DNA of 64,000 bases from the NCBI GenBank assembly GCA_014529385.2, contig JABFUD020000238.1, positions 1 through 64,000 of the forward strand, written 5' to 3'. Under the pieces are notes generated by a model. The model was not told the DNA's origin. It saw only the letters and a list, made by a program, of their open reading frames with translations, and made no database searches. Every line of letters starts with the position of its first letter. Within the stretch, counting starts at the first letter, position 1. Position numbers and translations under genes: made by a program. This DNA is from Adiantum capillus-veneris (taxonomy: Eukaryota; Streptophyta; Polypodiopsida; Polypodiales; Pteridaceae). Of this stretch, positions 61,553 to 64,000 are shown piece after piece.

Positions 61553-61905
61553 TTGAACAATCTTTTTTGTGAGTTATAGGACATAACCTTGCCCGTGTAC
61601 TGCTTGGTCTCCCAGTCACAAGAGGGTGAGCTTGTTTTGCCCATTCAACACCGAATCCCATGACATGGTGGAGAAGCTTTCGTCCCTCTAAAGTGCTGCA
61701 AAAATGATTGGAAGGTAGCCCAGATAGCGTGGATGTGCTCGCCATGGCGTGGGACTGATTTCGTGGGCGAGGACAACCTCCACAGGTGGATCAGTGAGTG
61801 CCCGTTTCTCTCTGTGTTGTTTGACTCCACGGTTTGGCTTTTTTTGTCGTTTCTGCACAAAAATTTAGAATTCCTTCACGATATGGCTTTAGGCCCACTT
61901 TGATT
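61553..61905. other. Upstream region of P copy 3
   Basis: Homologous to 53935-54310 and 56140-56500. No gene. Confidence 0.6.
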
Positions 61906-61997
61906 AGTCGAGCATTGAGAATACATATTATCCCCACACATGATGCATCACATGTATCTTTGGTCCCATAGGTCATATTTGATCTCCGCGAACGACT

Positions 61998-62029
<32 letters not shown>

Positions 62030-62300
62030 AAAGGTCTGTCGGATAGTTTCCTACGATGTTAAAATACTCTTCTTCTTCTTCTTCTCTCATCAAATAATGG
62101 ATAGATCCATGTGAAGGGCATATTAGCCGCAGATGGATGTGTGATTATAATATATGAGTCTTCATTGATTGATTGATGGATATGCACTGCATGCAGCTTC
62201 TTGTGTATCATGGAGGATGGAAATGGAAAGCATATTCACACTCACATGGAAAAGAAGAATGTTGTAGCAATTAAGTTCAGCACTTGGTGGGGATGAATGG
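61906..62300. repeat. X fragment plus sequence shared with 57243-57480
   Basis: 61906-61985 matches the end of family X. A short CT tract follows at about 62000-62028. 62029-62270 then repeats 57243-57480 (AATGGATAGATCCATGTGAA and CTTGTGTATCATGGAGGAT are shared). P copies 2 and 3 therefore lie in similar surroundings. Confidence 0.65.
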
Positions 62301-62910
62301 CCTTCGATTCTAGGAATTTTATCAGCTAATGCAATCTGCTGGCATGATGCCAAACACAGAGATTCAAGGGTACTTTTGGCATAACGTGACCGAGCATGGT
62401 CACGCACAGGCTATGGAAATTTTTCCCTTAGCAGACATTGCATTGATCGATCTCATTGAATGAATGGGCAGGTAGAGCAAACAAGGCGGAGGACTTGGTG
62501 GGGATGAATCTGGTGGGTAGGCAAACTCAGGAGAAGACTTGAGCGCAGGCCGTGGAACCTACTGCAACGGATATCACCTCACATTTCTTCGACCGGACAT
62601 GGAGGCAGCTCCTCTCGTTACATGTTGCGCTTGCCCTTGCTGAACATTTCAGCTTCAGCATGTCTGTTGTTAAAGGCCAACTTTTATTTCTACGAGATGC
62701 CTTTTGTTTAGGCTCAATGCTGAGCATCGATCGCGTCATCACAACCCCCAACCTCTTGTCTTGATGGTGAGAGGCTGTAGATTTCCGTGAAAAAAACATA
62801 TAAAGAGAACCTTCAACGCAACCAGAAACTTACTAGGATGTGTAAGGAATTGTTGCAATATATGTTGAGATTTTTAACCAAATAGCGCCTTCGACTGCTA
62901 CTGTCAGCAA
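62301..62910. other. Anonymous sequence upstream of the tRNA gene
   Basis: No gene is recognised. The open frame 62552-62764 starts at GTG and shows no family features. Confidence 0.4.
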
Positions 62911-62981
62911 GCGCAGCTGGTGTAGTGGTATCATAGTACCCTCCCACGGTACTGACCGGGGTTCGATTCCCCGGCTGCGCA
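62911..62981 (+). tRNA. tRNA-Gly (anticodon CCC)
   Basis: A 71-nt cloverleaf. The 7-bp acceptor stem GCGCAGC pairs with GCTGCGC, plus discriminator A. The anticodon stem AGTACC/GGTACT encloses loop CTCCCAC with anticodon CCC. The T arm is CGGGG-TTCGATT-CCCCG. The B box GGTTCGATTCC is intact. A CAA lies just upstream, as is common in plant tRNA genes, and a TTTTT Pol III terminator follows at 62984-62988. No intron. It appears functional and decodes GGG. Confidence 0.95.
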
Positions 62982-62983
62982 CC

Positions 62984-62988
62984 TTTTT
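62984..62988 (+). terminator. Pol III termination T-run
   Basis: TTTTT lies three bases after the mature tRNA end. Confidence 0.75.
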
Positions 62989-64000
62989 CTGCCCCCCCGA
63001 CTCAAGTGGCGCTGCTAGCACTTTTTTTTTTTTCCAGCGTTTCTCGAGGATCCGTGCGTGCATTGCAAGAGATAAGATATTAATTAAGCTTTTGCTACAT
63101 AACATGAGTAACTCCAGAATTCTATAAGACACCATCTTGCAACAATGGATTGGCGCCACCACACATCCATAATGCTTTTATACGTCTCGTTGGTGCCTTG
63201 CCAAATGCATGTGCCTTGCTTGAAACACCGATTACTTGAACTCCACCAACACATGGGTCCAAATCATTTCTAGGGAGCATTGTTTGCCCCTCTTTGTTGC
63301 TCCCTGCCTCAAGCTAGTTGCGGCAACGATTAGCTCACTAGAAACCTGGCACTGTGGACGCCACCACGTGTGCCATGCCAATCTTTTGTCAAATCTTTAT
63401 CATGGTTCTCTCTGTCAAGCTTGCCTTTGTCTTCTTGTAGGTTCGTGCTTCTCGAGCCAAACAAAGCGTCTTTTCACATTCATAACAACGGCTCGCCGAC
63501 TTCGTGGGTACCGAGGCAGCTACCTGAGCACTCGCTCTACCGTCCTTGCCTCTGCCGTCGAGCTCGCTCGTGCATTTGCTTTTTTCTCTTCACATTCTCG
63601 AGCCACGCAAAATGATGATTTCCTTGAGAACTTTGGTCATGCATAGGTCGCAACTCGGTGCTGGTCGATCCACTTTCCATAGCTATGAGTTGGTCCCGTT
63701 TCTTCTTTCAGTTTAAAAGCATTAGGGCCGTTTTGATGTCGAGGCCGAGTTGTCAACACAGGTCTCCAATTACCAAGCACACCATAACAACCAAAGCTTC
63801 ATGCCGAAACGCCGGTGGAAAGTGAGTCCGCTTGTTCATGCATTTTTCAAAACACTTCCAATAAGAGGCCAAACAGTTGTCGCTAGTGAGGGATGGCCAC
63901 ACCATTTTAAAATGCTGAATAAACACAAGAGCATAAAAAGAAAAACGCCGCCAACACCTCTCCTACGGGTGTCTCAAAACGCCGCAAATTGAAGGCTCCA
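62989..64000. other. Anonymous sequence to window end
   Basis: No gene can be supported. The 136-codon open frame at 63236-63646 begins at TTG, is Cys/Ser/Leu-rich and has no recognisable domain. It is GC-richer than the surrounding DNA and could be an exon of an unrecognised gene, but there is no evidence for that. Confidence 0.35.

Noticed and set aside
62833-63162. Minus-strand open frame of 109 codons with GIEPRSVPWEGTMIP
   Set aside because: It is the antisense translation of the tRNA-Gly gene, a familiar artefact.
63236-63646. 136-codon open frame near the window end
   Set aside because: It starts at TTG, has no recognisable domain and shows no splice or promoter context. Kept only as a note.

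Overview
The window looks like nuclear DNA of a land plant with a large, repeat-choked genome. The evidence is abundant Ty1/copia retrotransposons primed by initiator-Met tRNA, long CT/GA tracts, a eukaryotic tRNA-Gly(CCC) gene followed by a Pol III T-run, and a piggyBac-type transposase remnant. A fern, lycophyte or gymnosperm would fit, but the sequence alone does not fix the lineage. I see no intact host protein-coding gene. The only recognisable host gene is a broken ankyrin-repeat pseudogene.

Layout. Positions 1-34681 form one giant inverted repeat. The left arm (1-17341) is the near-exact reverse complement of the right arm (17343-34681), with essentially no spacer at an axis near 17342. 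Reading outward from the axis, each arm holds: the RNase H end and 3' LTR of a degenerate copia element (D); flank made of an unnamed repeat family (X) and CT/GA tracts; a repeat-bearing spacer with a truncated LTR; an older degenerate copia block (F); a decayed copia element (B); and a younger, better preserved relative (C, called A in the left arm). B and C share the LTR between them. That LTR is a mosaic, B-like at its start and C-like after it, so the pair looks like the product of LTR-LTR recombination. The left arm runs off the window; the right arm ends in unique sequence at about 35345.

Positions 35346-42770 hold an ankyrin-repeat pseudogene split by a complete but frameshifted copia element of another lineage (E, minus strand, 36012-41526). 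E is flanked by a perfect 5-bp target duplication, ATGGA. Positions 43037-51704 are a third, diverged copy of the F-spacer block plus element B, in direct orientation to the right arm. Here B has both of its own LTRs and a near-perfect target duplication.

Positions 51705-62300 are a patchwork of X-family fragments, three copies of a piggyBac-related sequence (P, minus strand; only the first keeps the recognisable transposase N-terminal domain), another degenerate F copia fragment and anonymous AT-rich DNA. A tRNA-Gly(CCC) gene lies at 62911-62981; nothing else is identifiable to the end.

The mobile elements would have encoded Gag, protease, integrase, reverse transcriptase and RNase H for their own copying, but every polyprotein seen here is interrupted. 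The main points of interest are the 34-kb palindrome (real inverted duplication or long-read fold-back artefact), the mosaic LTR that records recombination, and the nested history readable from LTRs, target duplications and the related empty site.
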